A stretch of DNA of 64,000 nt from the NCBI GenBank assembly GCA_037693485.1, contig CM075348.1:35582501-35646500 (forward strand), written 5' to 3'. The notes beneath the pieces were generated by a model. That model did no database searches. It had not been told where the DNA came from and worked only from the letters and a program-made list of their open reading frames with translations. This stretch comes from Kitagawia praeruptora. Lineage: Eukaryota > Streptophyta > Magnoliopsida > Apiales > Apiaceae. The translations under genes were made by a program, and so were the position numbers. This document shows, one piece after another, positions 11,496-22,786 of this stretch (its first letter is position 1; each line of letters begins with the position of its first letter).

Positions 11496-13358
11496 TTTTG
11501 CTCGTCCTCGAGTAAAACAAAAAGAAAAAGAAAATCTAGATGCAAAGTCCTATACTCCTTTTCGTAGGTGTGACGGTTGCATTTGGCATATGCAACAAGC
11601 CCTTTAAACCCCTAGGCAGCCCTAGTGGACGAGTGAGGTCTCGTGAGGGCCTATAGTGAATGTACCCACAAAATCCATCTAGTTTGTATAAAAGATCACA
11701 TGACAATGCACACCGTACATACATGTCCTCTCATGACACATCATCTTAAGAATCAAAATGAATTTGCAAAGTCTTGGTGTGCAAAGTGCAAGGATTCACA
11801 TAGTCTACTTAAAGAACGTACAAGAGGGATTACAAGTTCATGTCAAGTGCAAAAATTATTGGTAATCATGCTAAGACTACAAGAGCACACCTCAGAGTCA
11901 AAACTTGAGATCTCTTATGCAAAAAACAGATAAGCAATACCTCACCTTTCACTCAGAAAAGAATATTCACTCAAGAACCAGGGTAAGTGTATCACTCAAT
12001 TCTAACTAAATCAAATACATGCTTGACACTTGGTATCATCCCAACTTAAATCACAACGTACATTACTAATAACAATCAAAAGGTCTTTATTAGGGTTGTA
12101 ATGGGGCTAGGGACAAGGTATGTCAAGAAAGGCCAAAATAAGGTGAAGTGTCAAAAGCTAGTAGTTACCATGAATATCATACACAACACCAAACTCCTTC
12201 CCCACACAATTTATTTTCAAATTTCAACAAAAAGCCTTGACTAGTCGTAATGAAGGAGGATTACAAAAAACATAAGTATGCTCTCATTTGTATTTTTATT
12301 CTTTTCTCTTTTTATTCTTTTTTTTTTCTTTTTTTTCATCTTTTTTTTTTGAGAGCTAAGATAAATGTAACAATAATCCTCACTTAGATTTAAGTTGAAA
12401 ATCGACTAGCAAGGTAACAACGAATATTTCCTCAAAAGTTATGAACAAAAGTAAACCCTATTTCACACACCTTATTGCTCCCTTAAGTTCCTACTAGCCT
12501 TTGACAAAATGGGATCAAGAATACGTAAGGCTAAACAAGAAATAGGTCTTAGGCGAGTAATGTGGTGTGTCACCGAAAGAATATGATTAAGCTCAAAGGG
12601 TTAACTAATTGATCATGTAAGCATGGTGTGGATAATTTGGAAATATAAGTTTTTCCTAAGTGCCTTTATCATTTTGTCATCAATTAATGTCATGCATTTC
12701 AAGATAGAATTCAAACAAGTGCTAGCAATGCAAATGACAAGTGGACACTCAAGCAAAAGAATATAAATGCAAAAGATGTGCATATAGGCTCAAAATCTCA
12801 CTTGGTGTAGTAAAACATAATCAATCTCAAGAAATAGTTTCCTCAATGCACCTACTTGTATTCAAAGCATAAAGACCAAATCATCTTACACCTAATCATG
12901 TCCTTCTAATATCATGCATAATTCAAATAAGTTTACTAGCTTCACCTTGCTAGTGTAAGTGTGTGAACAAGAACTTTAGCAAATCACTTATCAACAAAAG
13001 CTAATGGTTCATAAGATTATCATAGCATGCAAGGGTGCATCAAGCAACTAGCAATCAATTAACAAAACTAGAAAAAGAACTCTTTTTGATTTTTTTAATT
13101 TTTCAATTTTTTTTTTGGATTTTTCAAATTTATATATTTACACTAAAAACCCCCCATACCTAGATCATGCATTGTCCTCAATGTATGCGAATGCAAGAGA
13201 AATGAGAAATGAGAAAGGATAAAGTTGAGGAAATACCTGATAAGGGATGACGGAGACTGAAAACTTCTAAAAACTACGAAAGAAAAACAACGCACACACG
13301 CACACAACTCCTCCCCCATACCTATCTTACACAAGGGGAGGTACAAAACAAATATTTA
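11496..13358. other. Non-coding interior of the Ty3 element
   Basis: This stretch lies downstream of gag where pol would be expected. I find no RT, integrase or protease motifs in any frame. Two further polypurine-like motifs are near 13150 and 13311. Confidence 0.6.
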
Positions 13359-14849
13359 CTAACCAATACCTGCTCTTGGAAAAACTATCTTTGTTACACA
13401 CAAATCACATTTTAGAAACTCACCCACAAAAATAGCATAGATCACTCGAACAATCCGATTAGACGCAAGAATAAAACTCATATTCATAGACCACGAAGAT
13501 GCTTCTTTTTGTTGTTTAAGCAAATTAATTACGATAAGATGTTGGTCATGAATATCATGAGTTTCGATGAAAGATGGAGAACGAGTGGAAAATGAAGAAA
13601 TAGAAACGGGTGGGGGTGGCTCTTCGAAAAACGTTTCACCAACAGAAATAGGATCACAAGAACTATCCTTATGTTGGGTTTCCAATTTGGAACGAATATT
13701 ATTCATCTCTCCAAACCGCTCTTCCGAGGTCAATTCTTTAAAAGATTCGTGAAGCTCTCGATTGGTCTCGTTATGCAATTGAAAATCTTGTTTAGGAAGA
13801 GACTCAATCTCATGATCGTCCAAATTTGACCTCGAAACAACCTCCTTAACTAGATTAGCTCCTATTGGTTGAGTATGAAGTTCTTTGGGTTGTTCGGGAA
13901 GAGATTTGGAAGATGAAAAGAAAAGTTCACTAGAAGAAGATGATGGTTGTCTAGGTGAAGTCACAATCTCAGAATCATCGGGATTCTTCGTTGGACCTAG
14001 AGAAAGAGTGGTGTCAGCATTAGAATCTTCTTCGTGTGAATCACCACCGAAAGGAGTGTCAACTTGAACATTAGACCTAGGAGAAATGATATCATCGAAA
14101 GTATCGATAGGTCTTTGAGTGATAAGAAATTCAGGGTTGACCTCGGGTGGATTCGGGGTGGTTATTGTCTCACGCTCGCACATGGTGGCTAATTGATTCA
14201 CTTGACATTCTAACTTAGATAAGGTTTGAGCATTAGAGTTCGAAATTTGCCTATCAGAAGTTCTGGTTCGCATGAAGTTTTCCTGAGAAATCAATAAAGC
14301 TTCGATACTCTTTTCTAAGGTGTCAAGTTGCCTACTCGAATCATGAAATCCGGGTGGGTGGGCGGGTGTTTGAATTGAACTCGAATAAGGAACTTGACTT
14401 GGAATTGGATAAGAGTTCGGTTCTTGAAAATGTGGAGGCAGAGTTTGATAGTTATGACCTTGGTTCCATGAGGGATCGAGATAATCTCTCCAACCGGAAT
14501 TAGAAGACGATGTAAAATGGTCATTTCGAGAGGTTGGTTGAAACATGGCGTTGACTTGTTGAGAGTCGGGGCCATGTTGAAAATCGAGACTCGGAGAGTT
14601 AAAATTTGGGTGCCAAGACGTGTGTGAAGGGTCACTAAGGGTTTCTAAAGCTTGGAGTCGTTTAGTAAGAGCATCTAATTCAGAATCGATTGCAATATTG
14701 TTTTCACTATAATGCACATCATTAAAAGTACTAGACGACTCGTTATATACACTAGGTTCCCTAGTTGACTCACACCACATCGTATTATATGCTTTCTCCT
14801 TGTCAAAATCCCAACCTTGGTAATAACGCTCCCTAAATGCTACGGACAT
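13359..14849 (-). CDS. gag: Gag-like protein, C-terminal type, intact ORF
   Basis: A single open frame of 496 codons. It is hydrophilic, rich in Ser, Gln, Pro and Glu. The first 165 residues are low-complexity and end in PPGF (165-168). Two heptad-like stretches follow, LDTLEKSIEALL (175-186) and LSKLECQVNQLATM (210-223), then a long acidic Ser-rich tail. This resembles the C-terminal part of Athila-type Gag. The capsid core and any zinc knuckle are not visible, so the ORF may be a shortened or repurposed gag. It is the only ORF of the element, starts about 950 bases after the primer site, and is uninterrupted, which fits a recent insertion. The exact family match is not certain; its role in particle assembly is inferred. 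Confidence 0.6.
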   Translation of the reverse strand: MSVAFRERYYQGWDFDKEKAYNTMWCESTREPSVYNESSSTFNDVHYSENNIAIDSELDALTKRLQALETLSDPSHTSWHPNFNSPSLDFQHGPDSQQVNAMFQPTSRNDHFTSSSNSGWRDYLDPSWNQGHNYQTLPPHFQEPNSYPIPSQVPYSSSIQTPAHPPGFHDSSRQLDTLEKSIEALLISQENFMRTRTSDRQISNSNAQTLSKLECQVNQLATMCERETITTPNPPEVNPEFLITQRPIDTFDDIISPRSNVQVDTPFGGDSHEEDSNADTTLSLGPTKNPDDSEIVTSPRQPSSSSSELFFSSSKSLPEQPKELHTQPIGANLVKEVVSRSNLDDHEIESLPKQDFQLHNETNRELHESFKELTSEERFGEMNNIRSKLETQHKDSSCDPISVGETFFEEPPPPVSISSFSTRSPSFIETHDIHDQHLIVINLLKQQKEASSWSMNMSFILASNRIVRVIYAIFVGEFLKCDLCVTKIVFPRAGIG

Positions 14850-15803
14850 GGTAAAGATTGATCAACGATAAAACCACATAGCAAGTAAGTGCGAAAATGA
14901 AACACAAAAAAAGAAAGGGTGTAAAATTATAAGAAAAATTCTAAACCTAGGTTCCCTAATGAAATAACTAGACCTTGCTCCTAACCGTAAGGACCACCAA
15001 AAACTCGGTAAATCAGAATTTATTCGGACCGATTCGGCCAGATTAGAGCAGGCATTGCCAAGAGGCCAAACTCGTCACTTAGCACCGAACCTAAATTGGC
15101 CAGGTAAGCTCTCGCTTGCCTAGACACCAAAAAGTCGGAATAAATAATGATTACTTCGTTTCTTAGGTACCTTCCTAATTGAGCGCGAATTCCTAGGGAC
15201 AAACGTCTAATTAATTTTATTAAAGGCTAGGGAATGCAAAATGAAGGATTTACTGTTTTTGGGCTAAGGAAAGAGTGATGAAATCCCTTCCCTTATCTTG
15301 TAGTGGTTTTGCCCTTAAAGTTTATTTACAAAATGATGCAACAAACAAAAAATTGTAAACACATATGGATGCTTACACTACGTGATTTTATCTAAAGAAA
15401 GAAAGAAATTTTAACGTACCTTTGGGGTCCTCCAGCGATCACCACAATTAATAGGTACGAAAAATTAAAAACAAAAAATAAAATCTAGCATGATGTGCAC
15501 CTACGTGATGAATGCATGTTGCAACAATTATGTATTTACAACTAATTTTTTGGATTTTTTTTTCAATTTTCAATTTTTTTGTGATTTTTGATTTTTTGAT
15601 TTTTTTTGTGATTTTCTAAAAATAAAAAGGCGAAAAGAGTGAGATACGGTTACCGAAGCAAGCTTTCCAAAATATTCCAATTTTCCACGCTTCTTGAGAA
15701 GAGTTCCGAAATCTCACAATTTCCTAAGAAGAACGAAGTAAAAATAAGACAAGAAATAAAACTAATTCGAAAAACTAAAAATTAAGGCGCGAAAAATAAT
15801 TAG
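14850..15803 (-). other. Leader of the Ty3 element
   Basis: Untranslated region between primer site and gag start. It has poly-T/A rich tracts (about 15545-15620) and no ORF I would accept. Confidence 0.6.
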
Positions 15804-15821
15804 TCCCCGGCAGCGGCGCCA
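15804..15821 (-). other. Primer binding site, tRNA-Asp type
   Basis: On the minus strand it reads TGGCGCCGCTGCCGGGGA, complementary to the 3' end of plant tRNA-Asp with one difference from the usual TGGCGCCGTTGCC form. It sits about six bases past the LTR end. Confidence 0.85.
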
Positions 15822-15827
15822 AAAACT

Positions 15828-17121
15828 TGTTGTGCTAAAATAAATAACAAATAAAATCGCAAGCGCACGATTCAATCGTTAAAATACTTTAGGTATCGAT
15901 CCACGGAGACTAACATTTTCGCAATACTTAAAATTTTAATTTAATCGAACTAGACGATTAATTTTGTAGTGAGTTCATTTTTAAACAAATAAAACCTAAC
16001 AAAGAAATTAAGTAAATTATTTTCTACCAATTGATATAAAATGTAAATTCAACTGAAAATAAAAATTCAAAGCTACGACAAATTAAACTAAAACTAGTTA
16101 ACACAGACAGAAGTTGTTATGCGGCAAGGATGTTAACAAACAAAATATCAATTTGATTTTTACGAAAAACAAATTAATTCTACGAACAAAAGCAAAGAGG
16201 TTTTATTTTACTTAAACTAGTACCGGACAACAAACAAGAAACGGAGAAGACAATAATGGGCCAGGAAAGAAAATAAGAATATGTAAGAGTCCAGTGGTGA
16301 CTTTGGGCCAGCAATTAATATGGATCAGGCAAGCAAATAAAGACATTATTACAAGTATGAATTAAGACTACTGCAACTTGTAAAATGCTTAGAAAAAGAA
16401 ATAACCACCTAATTATGATTAACTATTTATTAATTAACTTCTAGTTATCTACGTGATGATTTTGATTAACTAGCAATTAATGAGACAAAACAAGAATTAA
16501 TCTTAAAACTGAATCTTTATACATACGCACTAGACACAAAAGAAAATAGAACATGAAAATGGGCTTTAAAAATCAAATGGGCAAGAAATTGATGGAGGGC
16601 TAGAAAGAGCAATTCAAGATTATATACTGTGACTCATACAAATGGAAGACATAAAATTAACTATTATGAATCAGAATATTTGCCGGCAATTGAAAAACCA
16701 CCCGGACTCCAAACATGTTTGAGCCGAAGTATAGTTTCTGCCGGAGAAAAAAAAATGATATCGGAAATTTAAAAGGCACGGACAAGACTTAAAAGTAGAT
16801 CTAAAAATGAAAGCTTGCATTAATTAAAAAGAGTGTTTACAAGATTTGAAACTACAAAAACAAGAAATTAAATCTAACCTAAAACTACACTACACTACTC
16901 TACTCTACACTACCCTACATATTTTTTACAAGGGAAATGAGGGGGTATTTATAGGATGAGAATTAGGGTTTAGGGAGGTGTGGGTAAATCTTGACCCTAC
17001 ATTTGGTGTGTGTGGTGGTGTAATCCTAGCCATTAAAATATTCCTTCCCCATTAAGCTTTGGTAGACTTGATCTTGGCCATACACTTTTTAAGTGTGTTG
17101 GGATGATCTCCACCTTCCATG
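15828..17121 (-). repeat. Diverged partial LTR joined to the 5' LTR
   Basis: It has the LTR end next to the primer site (plus strand TGTTGTGCTAAAAT) and matches the outer LTRs at both ends, but its middle differs strongly and is shorter. It stops at CCATG, equivalent to 11256 in the other LTR, and lacks the last 221 bases. The near-identical outer LTR is fused directly at this point. Confidence 0.75.
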
Positions 17122-18337
17122 ATAGAAAGATAAATAATTGAATTTGAATCGCAAGCGCACAATTCGTTTCGTTGTAATATTTATTGATTCGTTCCTCAGG
17201 GACTAATATTTTCGCAATTCTCAATTTTTAATTTAATCGGATTAGAATAATTGGGGTTTGGAAAATTCGGATTTTATTATTTAATTACAAAAAGGTAAAT
17301 TGAATCTATTAACAAAAGGAAAATAAAACTGACTCTACTTTAACCTAACTAATAAAGACGACAGGAAACAATAACTAAATTGTCTTTTTTTTTTTTTTTG
17401 AATTCTAAAATTTAATCTAGAATTTAAGCAGACTTTATTTTGAAAGAATATTCTTTTACAGAATTTTTAGCATCCATACAAGACTCAACAAGACAAACTA
17501 TTAAATTGCTACGATACCAGCAGAAAACCAGGAAGATCAATCAAATAACAAACTCAACATAAAATAAAAACCAGAAAAGTAGCAGTAACTCGAAAACAGA
17601 CGACCCAGGAAATTGACTCAACGAACTCAGCAAGCACTGCAAAAACAGCAGCTCAAACCTCTAACACCGAAACTAAACTCAGAAAACTCGATACTAGCAG
17701 ACGGCGACTCAGGACTCAGGAACAACTAGCAGTGAACTCCCAGAAAATGCAGTAAATAGAACAATTAACAATTAACAAACAAAAACTCGATAATTAAATC
17801 TGCAGCAACTAAGAACATAAAAAGAGACAGCAGAAGACTCGCAAACACAAACGGGAAGAAACCAGCAGTGACTGTAAAATGCGCAACGACAAAACAAAAC
17901 AAGGACATCTATGCAGCAAAACTCAGACAAGAACCCTGCGAACTCGACATCGCTGAATCGACTCAGCACACTACTCAGTACATTACAGCATTACGAAATC
18001 AACAACCCAAAACTAAAACTAAACAGAGACTCATCAAACATCAACGAAACAAAAACAAAACTTGACCCAACTCTCGGCAAAACATCGACTTACAGAAATC
18101 AAAACGTAAACTTAGCAATTCAGACTCATCGAACAAAGTTAACTCGGTAACTACAACTCAGCGAAAGATTACTCCATAGCATATCTCAAACAAGAAATTC
18201 GAAATTAACAAAACCCAGTATCGATGTAAGCAAATGCAAACACAAACTCAGAGGACAAGGCAAGAAAGGGAACACGAATTAACACTGCAACAAACTTAGA
18301 TTAAAGATTAGGGAAATGGGTGTTGTGGTTGGTTCGA

Positions 18338-18371
<34 letters not shown>

Positions 18372-19454
18372 TTGGGAGAGAGAACAGGGGGAAACAGGGA
18401 AGTGTTGGGTTTCGTAAAAAGAGATGGGTGTGGTTTGATTGTTGAGATCGAGGGCGAATACAGAGATAAAAACCAGGAAAAGAACAGAACTGGGTTCGTA
18501 ATTGAAAACAGGGGACGAACAAAAGCACAGAACAGAAAATAAAGCTTCGAATAAAATAAAAAAAAACGAAACAAAAGTTACAACTAAAAAATTGTAAAAC
18601 TAATATTTTTGGTTTTTATATTTTTTTTGAAAATTAAAAACGAAATTATAAAGTTAACTACAGATTTAAAATTAAGCTAGAGCGAAATTAAAATTATACT
18701 AAGCATTTAAATGGGCCACATTAAAATAGATGTTTAAAGGGCCAAAAATTAAAATTAACACTACGAACAAGTAATTTAAAATTTTCGTTACTCCTCTCAA
18801 CCCAAATTATGTAGCATTACACTACTTTGGGAATTACGAACGGTGAAAACGAAAGTAAGGCAACGAAGATGAAAGTGCAAGACAAAAAATAAAAGGAAAT
18901 GAAAATTGCATTAATTAAAAGAGGGGTGTTTACAAAATTTAGAACTAAAACAAGAAATTAAATCTACCCTAAAACTACCCTACACTACTCTACACTAAAT
19001 TCTACACTACACTACACTACACTACCTAAGTTGAAAAATACAAGGGAAATGAGGGGGTATTTATAGGATGGGAATTAGGGTTTAGGGGGTTGTGGGTAAA
19101 TCCTGGCCCTACATTTGGTTTGTGTGGTGGTGTAATCCTAGCCATTAAAAGATTCCTTCCCCATTAAGCTTTGGTAGACTTGATCTTGGCCATACACTTT
19201 TTAAGTGTGTTGGGATGATCTCCACCTTCCATGTGTCCTCCAAGATTCCCTTTCCACCAAACTCCTAATTCTTTTTCCTTTTTTTCTTTTTGGTCCTTTT
19301 TCTTCCTCTTTTTCCCTTCCTTGCACTTTATTTCTTTATTTTGCCATTTCTTTATTTATTCACGAATTTCCTGAAATGCAACAAAATAAATTATTAAAAT
19401 ACGAGTTCAAGCAATAAATAGGTAATAAAAATATGCAAAAATATGCACTTATCA
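17122..19454 (-). repeat. Outer 5' LTR copy, 2.33 kb
   Basis: It is almost identical to 9123-11477 but lacks the 12 terminal bases at its inner end. Its outer end CACTTATCA is followed by the TGTTT target duplication. Confidence 0.9.
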
Positions 19455-20183
19455 TGTTTATATAATTAATTTCAAACGACTTAGTGTTTATTCAGATTCC
19501 AATAAATTTTAAATTCATTTTTATTGGAGAATGAAAATATTTACATGTACGTATTTATTATAAGATTTTATATAAAAGTATTAGAATATGTGAGTACCAT
19601 TTTAACATATATGTGTCCATAAATTTAAATTTAATATAACATATAAAAAAATTCTTATAAATGCTCAAAAAAATTAATCAAATGAATAGACACGGGTGTC
19701 GTATCACTCATAAAAACTTGAAGGATGACTTACAAAAGCATTTGAATTCTGTTTTATTTGTCATACAACCTAATGTATTGAAAAGTTAAGTTAATCACAC
19801 GTCTTATCACATTTACATTCTGCTTTTTTTTTCATCATACAAACAATTTTATCAACAAACTAAGCGCGCAATCACATCTCTCATAATAATGCCGTTGACA
19901 ACAAAAATGATTAAAAGATGTTACTTTTACTTATCCATTGTTAAACTTATAAATGTTATCAATAATGAATTTCAGAAGCAATTTTTTATTTAAACTGAAG
20001 CATGTTTTCTTTCTGCTAATTCATTTATCTATAATCCTTAAACATTCAAATTTAGTTACATTTTAAACAAGTTTCAATTCATCATATCATTTTTCAAATA
20101 ATAAAATTCAATGAATAATGATGTTATATATACAATTTTTAGAAATATCTTCGTATCGCGCGTAGCGCGACTATTTTACCTAG

Positions 20184-20911
20184 TAATGTTAATGATCATA
20201 TTTTTTAAGACCAAGATTAAAGAAATAAACACATGATTTTGATCTTCAATATATCTGTCCAGTCCTACGTTTTAGTAAGAGAAGAACATTGTATTGATGA
20301 TTTAAATGATTTAGAGGCCATTTGTAAATCCGAAATATCTAATTTGAATGATTAAGATTTTGAATCAATAATAAATCTGAATCCTGAATGATCAATTTCG
20401 TTTGGTAGCAATTTTTTTAAAAGTTCTATGAATTGATGAGTATGAAATACACACAAGAAATAGAGGGGATGGATGTATTTTATTAACTTTTCTTATTTTC
20501 TTTCCTTGAGAACTAGTTTGAATCTGTGACGTTTAGATACTCCATTACGAGTGGAGTATCTGACATGATACTCCACCGTTAATGAAGTATATCCCTGATA
20601 TTCCTTTGAGCGTGGCGTGTCATCCTGATACTCCACTATCACTAGAATATTTGGTGGATATTTAGGGACATATTTATTGAATATTGGTATTTACATGCTC
20701 CACCTTGAGTGGAGTATATCCTTGATGCTTCTTTGGGAGTTGCCTGTCATCTTGATATTACCACTAATGAATATTTATGATCATATTTACGATATTCTGA
20801 ACATGTCTTGCCAAAAATTAGGTACTTTGGAGTTTGGACCATCACCCTAAATTAAATACATAACCAAAATTTATTTAAAATTTCTTAGTAGTAAAATAAT
20901 AAAATTTTGAA
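20184..20911. other. Non-coding stretch with TACTCCA inverted motifs
   Basis: No gene. Between about 20538 and 20720 the motif GATACTCCA and its reverse complement TGGAGTAT recur at irregular spacing, including the close inverted pair ATACTCCA / TGGAGTAT at about 20537-20559. Confidence 0.5.
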
Positions 20912-20916
20912 ATTAG

Positions 20917-21249
20917 TGATAATGCACACCTAGAGGGGGGTGAATAGGTGTAAATGGCTAACTATATTCAACTAAGTCCGATTTTAAAAATTACCAGAAA
21001 TAGCTTACTGATTTCGTTTTATGCAGAGACAAATGGTAAGCTGATTGTAAACAGTATGCTGAATGTAAAGGCAATAAGTAAAGAAAAGTGCAGAAACAGT
21101 AAGATGCAGAAAAATAAAGAACACAAGAAACTTTTAGCCAGGTTCGACCCCTAACCCCTATGGTCTACGTCCTGGTCCCTTACCAACTTGGTAAGAGAAT
21201 ATATTATTGATCACTGAAATAAACCAATTACAAGATATAATAATATATC
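20917..21249 (-). repeat. 3' LTR of the gag-only Sirevirus, first part
   Basis: It begins TGATAATGCACACC and matches 33817-34149 almost exactly. It is interrupted at 21249 by the Copia element at 21250-30115 and resumes at 30116. Confidence 0.9.
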
Positions 21250-22772
21250 TGATAGGTTTCGGTGCAACAAGCGCAACGGAAAAACGATAATAAACAATAA
21301 AAAACCGAAACCTAACCCTAGGATCCGTGTATAAGACATGCTGATTATGGAGAACAGAATCTGTACCTTTTAAGAGCTTTCCGATTCGGTTGACAGATGG
21401 AGGTCCAAGAACGATCACCACACAGCCCTCTTCGTGAGATCTGCTTCGCTAATCAGTCCACACGAACGCACGATTGTCTCCGCAATCTCCGGAGTTGGTA
21501 CTAGCCGTAATCTGCCCTCTATCTCGATCTCTCTTTCTAACCTCTCTTGATGTAGAGCTGTTAGGCTTTTTGCTAAAAACGAATTTGGCAAAGTCTAACC
21601 CTAAACCAATACATCTTTATGTATTTATAAGAGAGAATGAGCTGGGCTTAACCCTAATCGGTTTGGGCTTATACTAAAACCAAACTGATTTGGGTTTTAA
21701 GGATTTAAATTCGAAATCTAATTAACTAAGTCCAACTTAATTAATTAAATAACCAATTTCGAATTTTATCATCAATTAATTTAAATTCGAAATTTAAATT
21801 AAAACTCCTTTTAAACGTTCTTATTGTGTAACCCTTTAGGTTATTATTACGTTGGCAATAATTTTAATATCCAATAATAAAATTATAAACAATGAGCGGC
21901 ATCTAGTAATACATCATTGCTACCCAAGTAAAAATAATTGGTGATTCAATTAAACCTTTCGTGATTAATGTTTCCGTGTAATATAATCCCTTTAACCATA
22001 TATTATAGAATAAACTCGAGGCATGTAATTAGTCATCCTCATCAATGTTTAATCCGGGTTTCCTTGATCAATGAGTAGACTATTAAAAACATATCAATAT
22101 TTGAGCATGGCCATGCATTTTCATAGTCTCACTCAATCAAGAGGCCAATTATATCTCTCCTAATAATAGGAGGGTTAAATCTTTTATCTATCATTCATAT
22201 TTCTCATACGTCTCATAATATACCTGATGTACATTTTTATCATCACCCGGTCAAAGGTAACTTTTAATGTAGTCAAAGTATATTAATCCTCGTACAGAAA
22301 TATAATGATCTCAAGTCTAAGGATCATTACACCATTATCACTAAGAGTCTTTCTAATGACATTATCAACATGTAGAAACTCACTGTGGGTCAACCCAGTG
22401 CCATGTAAAATATTACATGCACCTATGTTCTTGACTTTAGTATCACTATACCTATGACCAATGAGATGTGGTCATCAGTCAACAAACATACTAATCTTTA
22501 TGCATTATAATTGTCCCATATTAATAATGCTCGATTAGGGATATTTAGGAATATTAACACTATTCTTATAATCTCATTTTTAAGTCACATACTTAAAGAT
22601 ATAGAATACATGTTACATATTCCAAGGACATTTATTGTTCTAATATTTATATCGCAGTAAATAAAGACATAATAAATTATTGTTGAATAATCGATATAAC
22701 ATAATCACTGAATAACAAAATAGTCTATCCTAGAAGCACAATTACATTGTCTCTAGGGCACTAACACTATCA
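21250..22772 (-). repeat. 3' LTR of the Copia element
   Basis: Plus-strand ends are TGATAGGTTTCGG and AACACTATCA. It is collinear with 28593-30115. The adjacent 22773-22784 reads CAAGTGGGAGAT on the minus strand, the polypurine tract. Confidence 0.93.
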
Positions 22773-22786
22773 ATCTCCCACTTGCA

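Larger units (their letters stand above)
9123..19454 (-). mobile_element. Ty3/gypsy gag-only element (Athila/Tat-like)
   Basis: An exact TSD, TGTTT, lies at 9118-9122 and 19455-19459. On the minus strand the 5' side is a composite LTR (19454 down to 15828), then a tRNA-Asp-type primer site (15804-15821), a leader, one 496-codon gag-like ORF, about 1.9 kb of non-coding DNA, a polypurine tract (about 11480-11492) and the 3' LTR (9123-11477). The LTR start TGATAAGTGCATA and the primer site TGGCGCCG...GGGGA are familiar from Athila/Tat-type plant elements. There is no protease, RT, RNase H or integrase. The outer LTRs differ by only about a dozen bases by eye, so insertion was fairly recent. Confidence 0.85.
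8303..20183 (+). mobile_element. Probable Helitron split by an LTR element
   Basis: The proposed 5' end is TCTATATTATAATACC at 8303 after an A. The 3' end is a 6-bp stem hairpin (TCGCGC / GCGCGA, 20156-20170), nine bases, then CTAG at 20180-20183 followed by T. Without the 10.3-kb Ty3 element at 9123-19454 it would be about 1.5 kb. No gene is visible in it, so it would be non-autonomous. The 3' end is convincing; pairing it with this 5' end is inference. Confidence 0.45.

Noticed and set aside
21158..21677. ORFs at an LTR border, repeated at 28561-29020
   Set aside because: Both copies lie in the Copia LTR; they are LTR sequence, not genes.
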